Of a DNA stretch of 18,780 nt, positions 8,435 to 18,040 are shown one piece after another. The stretch covers positions 1 to 18,780 of the forward strand of contig JANXSE010000166.1 in the NCBI GenBank assembly GCA_025356695.1, written 5' to 3'. The translations under genes and the position numbers were made by a program. The notes beneath the pieces are model-generated. The model saw nothing but the letters and a program-made list of their open reading frames with translations, had not been told where the DNA came from and ran no database searches. Positions within the stretch are counted from its first letter, which is position 1. Every line of letters starts with the position of its first letter. Origin of the DNA: Betaproteobacteria bacterium. GTDB lineage: Bacteria > Pseudomonadota > Gammaproteobacteria > Burkholderiales > SG8-41.

Positions 8435-9079
8435 ATGAACAACATGGCGATGAAACGACTTTTGGGCAGCTTCCTTCTCGGCGGTTTGCTCGGCCTTGCG
8501 CAGGGCGTGTTCGCGCAGGACGTTGCGCCGGACGCGCTCGCCAAAAAAGTCACCGACGAGGTGCTGACGATCCTGCGTTCGGACAAGGACATCCAGTCCG
8601 GCAATACGCGCAAGGTCTACGACCTAGTCGAGGCCAAGGTGCTGCCGCATTTCAATTTCACGCGCATGACCCGTCTTGCCGTCGGCGCACCGTGGCGGCA
8701 GGCCAATCCGGCGCAGCAGCAAAGCCTGACCAATGAATTCCGCACGCTGCTCGTGCACACCTACGCCAGCGCATTTTCCCAGTATCGCGATCAGGTCATC
8801 GACTACCGTCCGCTGAAAATGCAGGCGGCGGACACCGAGGTCACGGTGCAGTCGCGCATCAAGCAGTCGGGCGGCGGCGACCCGATCGAGGTCAACTACA
8901 GCATGGAAAAAACCGAGCAGGGCTGGAAAGTCTACGATGTGGTGATCGCTGGTGTGAGCCTGGTGCAAAACTACCGCAGCACGTTCACCAGTGAAATCCA
9001 GAAGAACGGCATCGACGGTTTGATTGCGTCGCTGACCACCAAGAACAAGACCCTGGCCCAGCAGACCGCGAAAAAATGA
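8435..9079 (+). CDS. mlaC: MlaC, periplasmic phospholipid-binding shuttle
   Basis: Soluble periplasmic lipid carrier of 214 aa that moves phospholipid between the outer-membrane MlaA complex and MlaFEDB. An N-terminal signal peptide (positively charged MKR, hydrophobic core to about residue 24, probable cleavage after Ala27 in VFA-QDV) is clear. The mature protein shows the family motifs VEAKVLPHFNFTRMTRLAVG and WRQANPAQQQSLTNEFRTLL, then a C-terminal part with WKVYDVVIAGVSLVQNYRSTF. AAGGAA six to ten bases before the ATG supports this start. Met4 and Met6 are alternatives that would also leave a working signal peptide. The stop overlaps mlaB as ATGA. mlaA, the outer-membrane partner, is not in the window. 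Confidence 0.95.
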   Translation: MNNMAMKRLLGSFLLGGLLGLAQGVFAQDVAPDALAKKVTDEVLTILRSDKDIQSGNTRKVYDLVEAKVLPHFNFTRMTRLAVGAPWRQANPAQQQSLTNEFRTLLVHTYASAFSQYRDQVIDYRPLKMQAADTEVTVQSRIKQSGGGDPIEVNYSMEKTEQGWKVYDVVIAGVSLVQNYRSTFTSEIQKNGIDGLIASLTTKNKTLAQQTAKK

Positions 9080-9366
9080 GCACGCAAATCGCCAGTGAGG
9101 GCGGCCGTCTGCGCCTGAGCGGCCCGATTACCTTGGCCACCGCCGCAGAGCTGGGCGCGGCGGCGGACCAATACCTGAGCGGTGAGGTCGTCGTCGATCT
9201 GTCCGCGGTCACCGAGGTCGATTCGTCGGCGCTGAGTTTGTTGTTCGAATGGCAGCGGGCCGCGCAGCGCCGCCAGTGCAAGCTGTCGTTTTGCAACCTG
9301 CCGGCCAGTCTGGCCAGTCTGGCCGATCTCTACGGGGTCACCGACCTGATTCCCGCCGGCGCCTGA
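9076..9366 (+). CDS. mlaB: MlaB, STAS-domain subunit of the Mla transporter
   Basis: Small cytoplasmic STAS-domain protein (96 aa) that binds MlaF and stabilises the ATPase dimer of MlaFEDB. The core strand VVVDLSAVTEVDSSALSLL (residues 38-56) has the DSSALS motif at the position of the DTxG/DSxG phosphosite loop in STAS proteins. Length and fold order agree with the family. The ATG overlaps the mlaC stop by four bases. A 93-base gap with strong inverted repeats separates it from the next gene. Confidence 0.9.
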   Translation: MSTQIASEGGRLRLSGPITLATAAELGAAADQYLSGEVVVDLSAVTEVDSSALSLLFEWQRAAQRRQCKLSFCNLPASLASLADLYGVTDLIPAGA

Positions 9367-9372
9367 TGGGCT

Positions 9373-9406
9373 GCGCACCGGCTTTTTGTGCGGTGCGCGC
9401 GCACCG
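9373..9406. repeat. Alternating inverted repeats between mlaB and the ABC-2 exporter pair
   Basis: GCGCACCG (9373-9380) and CGGTGCGC (9391-9398) form a perfect 8-base stem around the loop GCTTTTTGTG. The right arm is also the left half of a perfect 16-base palindrome CGGTGCGCGCGCACCG (9391-9406). The middle copy can pair with either flank but not both, so two alternative structures exclude each other. The site lies directly after the mlaB stop codon in the longest untranslated gap of the operon. The T-run is in the loop and not after a stem, so this is not a normal intrinsic terminator. Confidence 0.7.
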
Positions 9407-9459
9407 CGGCCGGCGCGAACGGCAGGCATCGAAAATTTTCCAGGCGTAATTCGGCAGCG

Positions 9460-10356
9460 ATGATTCCCGCCATCCAGGTTGATCAGGTCGTCAAGCGTTA
9501 CGGCGGATTCACGGCGCTCGCCGGCGTGAGTCTGCAAATCGAACAGGGCGAATTCTTCGGCCTGCTCGGCCCCAATGGCGCCGGGAAAACGACCCTGATC
9601 AGCATACTGGCGGGATTGAACATCGCTACCGGCGGCAGTACCACGGTGATGGGCCATGACGTGGTGCGCGATTACCGCGAGGCACGGCGCGCGCTCGGCG
9701 TGGTGCCGCAGGAACTGGTGTTCGATCCGTTTTTTACCGTGCGCGAAGCGCTGACCATCCAGTCGGGCTACTTCGGTCTGCGCAACAATGGCGCCTGGAT
9801 TGAAGAACTGTTGCATTGTCTTGATCTCACCGAGAAGGCTGACACCAACATGCGCCAGTTGTCGGGCGGCATGAAGCGCCGCGTGCTGATCGGGCAGGCG
9901 CTGGTGCACAAGCCGCCGGTGATCGTGCTCGACGAACCGACGGCCGGCGTCGATGTCGAATTGCGCCAGTCGCTGTGGCAGTTCATCCGCCGCCTGAACG
10001 AGGACGGCCATACTATCGTGCTGACGACGCATTATCTCGAGGAGGCCGAGGCCCTGTGCGGGCGCATCGCCATGCTCAAGCGCGGCGAGATCGTTGCCAG
10101 CGACACCACGCAAAATCTGCTCAACCGTTTTTCCGGCTGCCAGATCAAACTCAAACTTGCGCCACCGGGCCTTCCGGCCGCGCTGAAACCGTTGCTGGCA
10201 CAGGGCGATGGCGAAGATTGCCGGCTGGCGCTGGCTGGTTACGACGGCGTCGAACACGTGCTGGCGGTCTTGCGCACGGCAGGGGTCCGCGTGCTGGAAA
10301 TGGAAGTCGCTCAACCCGATCTCGAAGAAGTTTTCGTCAAGATCATGAACCACTGA
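9460..10356 (+). CDS. ABC-2 exporter ATP-binding protein (YadG-like)
   Basis: ATPase subunit, 298 aa from the ATG at 9460. Walker A is GPNGAGKT (residues 37-44), the Q-loop is VVPQ, the signature is LSGGMKRR (134-141), Walker B is VIVLDEP (154-160), and the H-loop is His191 in LTTHYLEEAEAL. A C-terminal domain of about 70 residues follows, as is common in ATPases of drug- or polysaccharide-type ABC-2 exporters. The frame remains open upstream to 9388, but that part has the inverted-repeat region before it and no family similarity, so the ATG matching the usual N-terminus is preferred. The next gene, a matching permease, begins eight bases after its stop. The substrate is unknown. Placement between mlaB and the BolA gene suggests an envelope-related role but does not prove it. 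Confidence 0.92.
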   Translation: MIPAIQVDQVVKRYGGFTALAGVSLQIEQGEFFGLLGPNGAGKTTLISILAGLNIATGGSTTVMGHDVVRDYREARRALGVVPQELVFDPFFTVREALTIQSGYFGLRNNGAWIEELLHCLDLTEKADTNMRQLSGGMKRRVLIGQALVHKPPVIVLDEPTAGVDVELRQSLWQFIRRLNEDGHTIVLTTHYLEEAEALCGRIAMLKRGEIVASDTTQNLLNRFSGCQIKLKLAPPGLPAALKPLLAQGDGEDCRLALAGYDGVEHVLAVLRTAGVRVLEMEVAQPDLEEVFVKIMNH

Positions 10357-10363
10357 GGATGGC

Positions 10364-11167
10364 GTGAGCATCGAAGCCAACAAACTGCAGACCACACCGC
10401 ATGCCGGTGCGCTGACCGGATTCACCACGCTGTTCTACAAGGAATGGCTGCGCTTCTGGAAGGTCAACGTGCAGACGGTGCTGGCGCCGGTGCTGTCGGC
10501 GCTGTTGTTTCTGCTCGTGTTCGGGCACACGCTGCGCAACACCGGTGAGCCCTATCCGGGCGTCGGCTACACGGCTTTTCTGGCGCCGGGGCTGGCGATG
10601 ATGTCGGTGCTGCAGAACGCGTTCGCCAATTCGAGTTCGAGCCTGATGCAGTCGAAAATGACCGGCAACATCATCTTCGTGCTGCTGCCGCCGCTGTCGC
10701 ACCGCGAGTTTTTCTTCGCCTATCTGCTGGCGGCGATTGCGCGCGGCCTTGTTTGCGGCGCCGGCGTGTTGTTGTGCACGGTGTGGTTCATCGATCTCAG
10801 ATGCGAACATCCGCTGTGGGTTCTTGTGTTCGCACTGCTCGGCAGCGCTGTCATGGGCGTGCTCGGCATGATCGCCGGCATGCAGTCGAACAAGATCGAC
10901 GAGCTGGCGGCGTTCCAGAACTTCATCATCCTGCCGTTGACCTTCCTGTCGGGCGTTTTTTATTCGATGCATTCGCTGCCGCCGTTCTGGCAGATGCTGT
11001 CGCACTTCAATCCCTTTTTCTATATCGTCGACGGCTTTCGTTACGGCTTTTTCGGCGTCGGCGATGTCTCGCCGTGGCTTTCAGCCGGAATCGTGGCAGT
11101 ATGCCTGCTGCTGCTGTCGATGCTCACGTTGTGGCTGGTGAAAACCGGTTACAAGATGCGTCATTAA
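10364..11167 (+). CDS. ABC-2 type permease (YadH-like)
   Basis: Integral membrane subunit of 267 aa, partner of the ATPase just upstream. It has about six hydrophobic segments, around residues 38-56, 70-88, 115-140, 150-172, 183-200 and 240-259. The ABC-2 family stretch LTFLSGVFYSMHSLPPFWQ with the following NPFFYIVDGFRYGFFG (about 192-231) is plain. Translation starts at GTG with GAGGA about five bases upstream, and only seven bases separate it from the ATPase stop codon. The transported substrate cannot be told from the sequence. Confidence 0.92.
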   Translation: MSIEANKLQTTPHAGALTGFTTLFYKEWLRFWKVNVQTVLAPVLSALLFLLVFGHTLRNTGEPYPGVGYTAFLAPGLAMMSVLQNAFANSSSSLMQSKMTGNIIFVLLPPLSHREFFFAYLLAAIARGLVCGAGVLLCTVWFIDLRCEHPLWVLVFALLGSAVMGVLGMIAGMQSNKIDELAAFQNFIILPLTFLSGVFYSMHSLPPFWQMLSHFNPFFYIVDGFRYGFFGVGDVSPWLSAGIVAVCLLLLSMLTLWLVKTGYKMRH

Positions 11168-11188
11168 TCCAATTGGTGAAACGAAAAA

Positions 11189-12686
<1,498 letters not shown>

Positions 12687-12726
12687 GCCGCCAACCCCTG
12701 CCCGGATTTCTGCTAACGTACCGCAC

Positions 12727-13539
12727 ATGGCTACCGACAACATCGTAGAAATCAGCGGCGTGCGCTTCGCCTATGGCGACCGTCCGCTGCTGACCGATAT
12801 CACGCTCAACATTCCGCGCGGTCAGGTCGTCGGCATCATGGGCTCCAGCGGTTGCGGCAAGTCGACGCTGCTGCGGCTGATCGGCGGCCAGCTGGCGCCG
12901 CAGGCCGGCACGGTCAAGGTCGCCGGTGAGAACGTGCATGAACTCTCCCGTGATGCGCTCTACCGGCTGCGCCGCAAGATGGGCATGCAGTTTCAGCAGG
13001 GCGGTTTGTTCACCGATCTGTCGGTGTTCGAAAACATCGCTTTTCAGATGCGCGAGCACACCCAACTGCCCGAGAGCATGATTCGCGATCTCGTGAGCAT
13101 GAAGCTCGCCTCAGTGGGGCTGCGCGGTACGGGCCACCTGATGCCGGCCGAACTATCGGGCGGCATGGCGCGCCGTGTCGGGCTCGCGCGCGCCATCGCA
13201 CTCGATCCGATGCTGATCATTTACGACGAACCGTTTGCCGGCCTTGATCCGATCTCCTGCACGGTCGTCGGTAACCTGATCCGCAAGCTCAACGATGCGC
13301 TCGGCGCAACGTCGATCGTGGTGTCCTACGATGCCGCCGAATCGATGCGCGTCATCGATCACGTTTATCTGATCTCGGATGGCGTCATTTCTGCCTCCGC
13401 GCCGGCGGCTGAAATGGCCAAGTCGCGTGACCCCTTCGTGCACCAGTTTCTGCACGGCGAACCGGACGGCCCCGTGCCGTTTCATTACGCGCATAAAGCC
13501 TACGCCGACGATCTGGGCCTGCCGGCCCGCGCCGCCTAG
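12727..13539 (+). CDS. Free-standing MlaF paralogue with altered H-loop
   Basis: ABC ATPase of 270 aa, about 61% identical (162 of 266 positions by hand alignment) to the mlaF product at 6320. A-loop Tyr16, Walker A GSSGCGKS (residues 39-46), the LFTDLSVF motif, signature LSGGM (143-147), Walker B LIIYDEP (163-169) and D-loop GLDPIS are kept, as is the C-terminal tail. The H-loop His is replaced by Tyr201 (VVSYD, codon TAC at 13327), and similarity falls sharply from there onward. No second MlaE, MlaD, MlaC or MlaB lies beside it. It sits 40 bases after murA and 93 before hisG. The frame is open upstream to 12565 but that overlaps murA, and the ATG at 12727 matches the start of MlaF exactly. 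It may pair with the upstream MlaE, form a heterodimer with MlaF, or be regulatory. Confidence 0.93.
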   Translation: MATDNIVEISGVRFAYGDRPLLTDITLNIPRGQVVGIMGSSGCGKSTLLRLIGGQLAPQAGTVKVAGENVHELSRDALYRLRRKMGMQFQQGGLFTDLSVFENIAFQMREHTQLPESMIRDLVSMKLASVGLRGTGHLMPAELSGGMARRVGLARAIALDPMLIIYDEPFAGLDPISCTVVGNLIRKLNDALGATSIVVSYDAAESMRVIDHVYLISDGVISASAPAAEMAKSRDPFVHQFLHGEPDGPVPFHYAHKAYADDLGLPARAA

Positions 13540-13596
13540 TTTTTTCGAAGCGCCGGCGGCGCAATTCGCGCACGGCGTCGGCGCATCCCTTTGCGG

Positions 13597-13602
13597 TAAA
13601 AT
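13597..13602 (+). promoter_or_regulatory. Possible -10 element before hisG
   Basis: TAAAAT (5 of 6 to TATAAT) lies 30 bases before the hisG GTG in the 93-base gap. No recognisable -35 element lies 16-18 bases upstream, so the call is weak. If real, it would let the his genes be transcribed apart from murA and the MlaF paralogue. Confidence 0.35.
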
Positions 13603-13632
13603 GAAAAACTTCAATTTGTCTGGGCTTCAGCC

Positions 13633-14268
13633 GTGATCAGTCTTGCCTTGTCCAAGGGACGTATTCTTGAGGAAACGCTGCCGTTGCTGGAGGCGGCGGG
13701 CGTGGTGCCGTCCGAACATCCGGATGAATCGCGCAAGCTCATCATTCCGACCTCGCGGCCCGACGTGCGGCTCATCATCGTGCGTGCCACCGACGTGCCG
13801 ACCTATGTGCAGTACGGCGCGGCCGATCTCGGTGTGGTCGGCGGCGACGTGCTGGCGGAATTCGACGGCAGCGGCCTGTATCAGCCGCTCGATCTGAAAA
13901 TCGCGCGCTGCCGTCTGATGGTGGCGGTGCGGCGCGGTTTCGACTACGAACAGGCGGTGCGCTCGGGCGCGCGGCTGCGCGTCGCCAGCAAATATCTGCA
14001 GACGGCGCGCGAACACTTCGCCGCCAAGGGCGTGCATGTCGATCTGATCAAACTCTATGGCTCGATGGAACTCGCACCGCTGACCGGGCTGGCCGACGCG
14101 ATTGTCGATCTGGTCAGCACCGGCAAAACGCTGAAGGCCAACGATCTCGTTGCCGTCGAGGAGATTGCACAGATCAGTTCGCGCCTCGTCGTTAATCAGG
14201 CGGCTTACAAACTCAAGCGCGCGGCGATCCAGCCGTTGCTGGACAGGCTGAAGAAGGCCGTTCGATGA
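13633..14268 (+). CDS. hisG: ATP phosphoribosyltransferase catalytic subunit, short form
   Basis: HisG, 211 aa, catalyses the first step of histidine synthesis, joining ATP and PRPP. It has the N-terminal [17 protein letters not shown] motif and the [14 protein letters not shown] loop. The PRPP-binding stretch [20 protein letters not shown] lies at about residues 153-172. It lacks the C-terminal ACT-like regulatory domain of the long form (about 300 aa), so it belongs to the short HisG-S group, which needs HisZ as a regulatory subunit. hisZ is not in the window. Translation starts at GTG. The stop overlaps the hisD start as ATGA. Confidence 0.96.
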   Translation: MISLALSKGRILEETLPLLEAAGVVPSEHPDESRKLIIPTSRPDVRLIIVRATDVPTYVQYGAADLGVVGGDVLAEFDGSGLYQPLDLKIARCRLMVAVRRGFDYEQAVRSGARLRVASKYLQTAREHFAAKGVHVDLIKLYGSMELAPLTGLADAIVDLVSTGKTLKANDLVAVEEIAQISSRLVVNQAAYKLKRAAIQPLLDRLKKAVR

Positions 14269-15572
14269 TTGCGCTGAAACGGCTCGCTTCCAGCGCGCCG
14301 GATTTTGCCGCGCGGCTGGCGGACCTCTTGTCCTTCGAGTCGGCGCAGGACCCCACGGTCGATGCCGCGGTAGCGGCCATCCTCGACGACGTCAAACAGC
14401 GTGGCGACGCGGCACTGCTCGACTATACAAAACGCTTCGATCGCGTCGAAGTCGCCATGGCCAACCAGCTCGAAATTCCACGCGACGAACTGCAGCGCGC
14501 ATTAAATGGTTTGCCGGCGACACAACGCGCCGCGCTTGAAACGGCCGCCGCGCGCGTGCGCGGTTATCACGAGCGGCAGTTGGCGCAATCGTGGAGCTAC
14601 ACCGATGAAGACGGCACGCGCCTCGGCCAGCAGGTCACGTCGCTCGAACGCGTCGGTATTTACGTGCCCGGCGGCAAGGCGGCCTATCCTTCGTCGGTGC
14701 TGATGAACGCGCTGCCGGCGAAAGTTGCCGGCGTCAGCGAAATCATCATGGTGGTGCCCACGCCCGGCGGAGAGCGCAACGCGCTGGTGCTGGCGGCGGC
14801 GGCGCTCGCCGGCGTCGACCGTGTGTTCACGGTCGGTGGCGCGCAGGCGGTGGCGGCACTCGCTTACGGCACCGCCACCATACCGGCGGTGGACAAGATC
14901 GTCGGGCCGGGCAATGCGTACGTTGCTGCAGCCAAGCGCCGCGTCTTCGGCAGGGTGGGCATCGACATGGTGGCCGGGCCGTCGGAAATTCTCATCATCG
15001 CCGATGGCAAAACCGATCCCGACTGGATTGCGATGGATCTGTTTTCGCAGGCCGAACACGACGAACTCGCGCAGGCGATTCTGTTGGCACCCGATGCCGC
15101 CTACCTCGATCGCGTAGCGGCCAGCATCGAACGCCAGTTGGCCGACATGCCGCGGCAGGCGGTGATCCGCGCTTCGCTGGAAAACCGTGGTGCGATGATA
15201 CTGGTGCGCGATCTTGACGACGCGTGCGCGATTGCCAATCGCATCGCGCCCGAGCATCTGGAGTTGTCGGTCGCCGATGCCGAAGCCTGGTTGCCGAAAA
15301 TCCGTAATGCCGGCGCCATCTTCCTCGGTAGCTACACGTCGGAGGCGCTGGGCGATTATTGCGCCGGTCCCAATCACGTGTTGCCGACCTCGCGCACGGC
15401 GCGCTTCTCGTCGCCGCTGGGCGTCTACGATTTTCAGAAACGCAGCAGCGTGATCGGCGTGTCGGCGGCCGGTGCGAAACGGCTCGGCGCGATTGCCTCC
15501 GAACTGGCGCGCGGCGAAGGCCTCACGGCGCACGCGCGCGCGGCCGAGTACCGCATGAAAAACGCCGGATGA
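14265..15572 (+). CDS. hisD: Histidinol dehydrogenase
   Basis: HisD, 435 aa, a zinc enzyme that oxidises L-histidinol to L-histidine in two NAD-dependent steps, the end of the pathway. The expected zinc ligands are Gln262 and His265 in FSQAEHDEL, Asp364 in [15 protein letters not shown] and His423 near [11 protein letters not shown]. The catalytic pair is Glu330-His331 in RIAPEHLEL. The NAD-binding region contains [15 protein letters not shown] and [14 protein letters not shown]. Length is normal. The ATG lies within the last four bases of hisG, and hisC begins 12 bases after its stop. Confidence 0.97.
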   Translation: MIALKRLASSAPDFAARLADLLSFESAQDPTVDAAVAAILDDVKQRGDAALLDYTKRFDRVEVAMANQLEIPRDELQRALNGLPATQRAALETAAARVRGYHERQLAQSWSYTDEDGTRLGQQVTSLERVGIYVPGGKAAYPSSVLMNALPAKVAGVSEIIMVVPTPGGERNALVLAAAALAGVDRVFTVGGAQAVAALAYGTATIPAVDKIVGPGNAYVAAAKRRVFGRVGIDMVAGPSEILIIADGKTDPDWIAMDLFSQAEHDELAQAILLAPDAAYLDRVAASIERQLADMPRQAVIRASLENRGAMILVRDLDDACAIANRIAPEHLELSVADAEAWLPKIRNAGAIFLGSYTSEALGDYCAGPNHVLPTSRTARFSSPLGVYDFQKRSSVIGVSAAGAKRLGAIASELARGEGLTAHARAAEYRMKNAG

Positions 15573-15584
15573 AGTGAGCCGCCC

Positions 15585-16643
15585 ATGAGCCAATACTGGA
15601 GCAAAGTGGTGCACGGCTTGACGCCCTACGTGCCGGGCGAGCAGCCGAAATTGCCGAACCTGGTGAAACTCAACACCAATGAAAATCCGTACGGGCCCAG
15701 CCGTCGCGTGCTCGACGCCCTGCGCGCCGAAGTCGGCGACACGCTGCGGCTTTATCCGGACCCGGGCAGCGACAAATTGCGCGCCGCGATTGCCGCGCGC
15801 CACGGGTTGACGCCGGAGCAGGTGTTCGTCGGCAACGGTTCCGACGAGGTGCTCGCCCACGTTTTTCTGGCCTTGTTAAAACACGAGGCGCCGGTGTTGT
15901 TTCCGGACATCACCTACAGTTTCTACCCGGTGTACTGCGGGTTGCACGGTATTGAATTTACGCAGCTGCCGCTGGGCGCTGCATTTGAAATCAAGGTCGA
16001 TGATTACCTGCGCCCCAACGGCGGCATCATATTTCCGAATCCGAATGCGCCGACGGGCCGCCTGCTGCCGGTGTCCGAAATTGAGCGGCTGCTCAAGGCG
16101 AACGCCACGTCAGTGGTGGTGATCGACGAAGCCTATGTCGCATTCGGCGGCGAGTCCTGCGTGCCGCTGGTCAAGCAATATCCGCAACTGCTGGTGACGC
16201 ACACGCTGTCGAAGTCGCACGCGCTGGCCGGACTGCGCGTCGGTTATGCGACCGGCCATCCGCAACTGATCGAGGCGCTCAACCGCGTGAAGGACAGTTT
16301 CAATTCCTATCCGCTCGACCGTTTTGCGCAGGCCGGTGCGGCGGCGGCGATAGAAGACGAGGCGTATTTCGCCGGCATCTGCCAGAAGGTTGCCGCCACC
16401 CGTGCGACGCTGGTCGCCGACCTGCAAGGGCTGGGTTTCGAGGTGCTGCCGTCGGCGGCGAATTTCATTTTCGCGCGTTTCCCCGGGCGAGATGGTGCCG
16501 ACATCGCGGCGCAACTGCGCGAACGCAGTATCATCGTGCGGCACTTTCGCCATCCGCCGCGCGTGTCGCCGTACATGCGCATTACCGTCGGCACGGATGA
16601 ACAATGCGCGGGTTTGGTCGATGCCTTGCGCGAAATCGTTTAG
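15585..16643 (+). CDS. hisC: Histidinol-phosphate aminotransferase
   Basis: HisC, 352 aa, a PLP-dependent class I/II aminotransferase that converts imidazole-acetol phosphate to histidinol phosphate with glutamate as donor. PLP-site residues are visible: Asn154 in NPNAPTG, Asp181 and Tyr184 in [11 protein letters not shown], the Schiff-base Lys210 in [14 protein letters not shown], and Arg218 just after. The N-terminal [11 protein letters not shown] motif is characteristic of HisC. Length is normal. It follows hisD by 12 bases and is separated from hisB by a 102-base gap. Confidence 0.96.
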   Translation: MSQYWSKVVHGLTPYVPGEQPKLPNLVKLNTNENPYGPSRRVLDALRAEVGDTLRLYPDPGSDKLRAAIAARHGLTPEQVFVGNGSDEVLAHVFLALLKHEAPVLFPDITYSFYPVYCGLHGIEFTQLPLGAAFEIKVDDYLRPNGGIIFPNPNAPTGRLLPVSEIERLLKANATSVVVIDEAYVAFGGESCVPLVKQYPQLLVTHTLSKSHALAGLRVGYATGHPQLIEALNRVKDSFNSYPLDRFAQAGAAAAIEDEAYFAGICQKVAATRATLVADLQGLGFEVLPSAANFIFARFPGRDGADIAAQLRERSIIVRHFRHPPRVSPYMRITVGTDEQCAGLVDALREIV

Positions 16644-16653
16644 GGCGCCACAG

Positions 16654-16669
16654 GCGGGTTTGTTCCCGC
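16654..16669. repeat. Short hairpin after hisC
   Basis: GCGGG, loop TTTGTT, CCCGC forms a 5-base GC stem ten bases after the hisC stop codon. The bases that follow are A-rich on the plus strand, so it lacks the T-run of an intrinsic terminator. It may protect the 3' end of an upstream transcript or be chance. Confidence 0.4.
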
Positions 16670-16702
16670 ACGGCGGAAAAAGCATTGAACCGGTGCTTCC
16701 TT

Positions 16703-16708
16703 TATACT
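16703..16708 (+). promoter_or_regulatory. Possible internal promoter -10 before hisB
   Basis: TATACT (5 of 6 to TATAAT) lies 37 bases before the hisB ATG in the 102-base hisC-hisB gap. The only TTGAAC upstream (16685-16690) is 12 bases away, too close for a standard -35. The gap is more AT-rich than the surrounding genes, so an internal promoter is plausible but unproven. Confidence 0.35.
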
Positions 16709-16745
16709 GGTTGGAACAGTTCGCAATTTAAGGTTCGCGAAAATC

Positions 16746-17333
16746 ATGGCACGCCAGGCGCAGGTCACCCGCAATACCAATGAAACGCAAATCAGCGTTT
16801 CGATCAATCTCGACGGCAGCGGCAAGTCCGCGCTGGCCACCGGCGTGCCTTTTCTCGACCACATGCTCGAACAGATCGCGCGCCACGGCGTGTTCGATCT
16901 GGACGTTGCGGCGAAGGGCGATCTGCACATCGACGCGCACCACACGGTTGAAGACATCGGCATCACTCTCGGTCAGGCGTTTGCAAAAGCGGTCGGCGAC
17001 AAAAACGGCGTGCGGCGTTACGGCCATGCCTATGTGCCGCTCGACGAGGCCTTGTCGCGTGTTGTGGTCGATCTGTCCGGGCGTCCCGGCCTCGAATTCA
17101 AGGTCGATTTCGTGCGTGCGCGCATCGGCGAGTTCGATGTCGATCTGGCGCACGAGTTTTTCCAGGGCTTCACCAACCACGCCCTGGTCACGCTGCACGT
17201 CGATAATCTGCGCGGCGATAACGCGCACCATCAGGCCGAGACGGTGTTCAAGGCGTTCGGACGCGCGCTGCGCATGGCAGTCGAGGTCGATCCGCGCATG
17301 CAGGGCGTGCCGTCGACCAAGGGCACTCTTTAA
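16746..17333 (+). CDS. hisB: Imidazoleglycerol-phosphate dehydratase
   Basis: HisB, 195 aa, the monofunctional dehydratase without the N-terminal histidinol phosphatase domain found in the enterobacterial fusion. It uses two manganese ions to dehydrate imidazoleglycerol phosphate. The metal-binding repeats are clear: [13 protein letters not shown] with [10 protein letters not shown] in the first half, and [18 protein letters not shown] with [18 protein letters not shown] in the second. The C-terminus, VPSTKGTL, is typical. A separate histidinol-phosphate phosphatase must be encoded elsewhere. It lies 33 bases before hisH. Confidence 0.97.
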   Translation: MARQAQVTRNTNETQISVSINLDGSGKSALATGVPFLDHMLEQIARHGVFDLDVAAKGDLHIDAHHTVEDIGITLGQAFAKAVGDKNGVRRYGHAYVPLDEALSRVVVDLSGRPGLEFKVDFVRARIGEFDVDLAHEFFQGFTNHALVTLHVDNLRGDNAHHQAETVFKAFGRALRMAVEVDPRMQGVPSTKGTL

Positions 17334-17366
17334 TTCCAATCTGTCTGTCGCGCGGTAAACCACACT

Positions 17367-18032
17367 ATGGCTGACGTCGCCGTCATCGATTACGGCATGG
17401 GCAATCTGCGCTCGGTCTCGAAAGCAATCGAGCACGTTGCGCCGGGGCTTACTGTCTGCGTGACCGGTGATCCGGCGGAAGTCGCGCGCGCCGGACGGGT
17501 GGTGTTCCCGGGGCAGGGCGCGATGCCCGATTGCATGCGCGAGATGGACGCGCGCGACCTGCGCGCGGCCGTGCTGGACGCCGCGCGCAACAAACCCTTT
17601 CTCGGCATTTGCATCGGTTTGCAGATGTTGTTCGAGTGCAGCGACGAGGGCGACGTTGCCGGTCTCGGTCTGTTTGCGGGCCACGTACGGAAATTCGCCG
17701 CCGATGCCATGGTCGATGCCGCCGGCGCGCGCCTCAAGGTGCCGCACATGGGCTGGAACGGCGTGCGCCAGTTGCAGCCGCACCCGTTGTGGGCGGGCAT
17801 CGACGACGGTGCGCGCTTTTATTTCGTGCACAGTTATTACGTTGAAACCGCCGACCGCGCGCTGGTCGCGGGCGAGACCGACTATCCGCACCCGTTTACC
17901 TGCGCGATTGCGCGGGACAACGTGTTTGCGGCCCAGTTTCACCCGGAAAAAAGCGCGGCTGCCGGACTCCGGCTGCTGGCCAATTTTGTCGGCTGGCAGC
18001 CCTGCGGCGTGCCACTAGGCGAACGCAAATGA
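17367..18032 (+). CDS. hisH: Imidazole glycerol phosphate synthase, glutaminase subunit
   Basis: HisH, 221 aa, a class I glutamine amidotransferase that feeds ammonia to HisF in imidazoleglycerol-phosphate formation. The catalytic triad is visible as Cys82 in LGICIGLQMLFE and His192 and Glu194 in QFHPEKS. The N-terminus, IDYGMGNLRSVSKA, and the oxyanion-strand region VFPGQGAM are family marks. Length is slightly above the usual 200 or so residues. No clear ribosome binding site precedes the ATG. hisF, its partner, should lie beyond hisA, outside the window. Confidence 0.97.
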   Translation: MADVAVIDYGMGNLRSVSKAIEHVAPGLTVCVTGDPAEVARAGRVVFPGQGAMPDCMREMDARDLRAAVLDAARNKPFLGICIGLQMLFECSDEGDVAGLGLFAGHVRKFAADAMVDAAGARLKVPHMGWNGVRQLQPHPLWAGIDDGARFYFVHSYYVETADRALVAGETDYPHPFTCAIARDNVFAAQFHPEKSAAAGLRLLANFVGWQPCGVPLGERK

Positions 18033-18040
18033 CGTGGTGT

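Noticed and set aside
8971..10428. Long open frame on the minus strand (about 485 codons)
   Set aside because: It runs opposite mlaC, mlaB and the ABC ATPase, and crosses the gap between them. It has no recognisable motif and a composition typical of an antisense shadow.
13540..13568. T-run with a GC stem after the MlaF paralogue, looking like a terminator
   Set aside because: The T-run comes before the stem on the plus strand, and on the minus strand an A-run follows the stem. Neither order fits an intrinsic terminator.
14502..15860. Long open frame on the minus strand (about 452 codons)
   Set aside because: It is opposite hisD and the start of hisC. Both sense genes have complete catalytic residues, and the antisense product has none.
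16728..17942. Long open frame on the minus strand (about 404 codons)
   Set aside because: It is opposite hisB and hisH and explained by codon bias.
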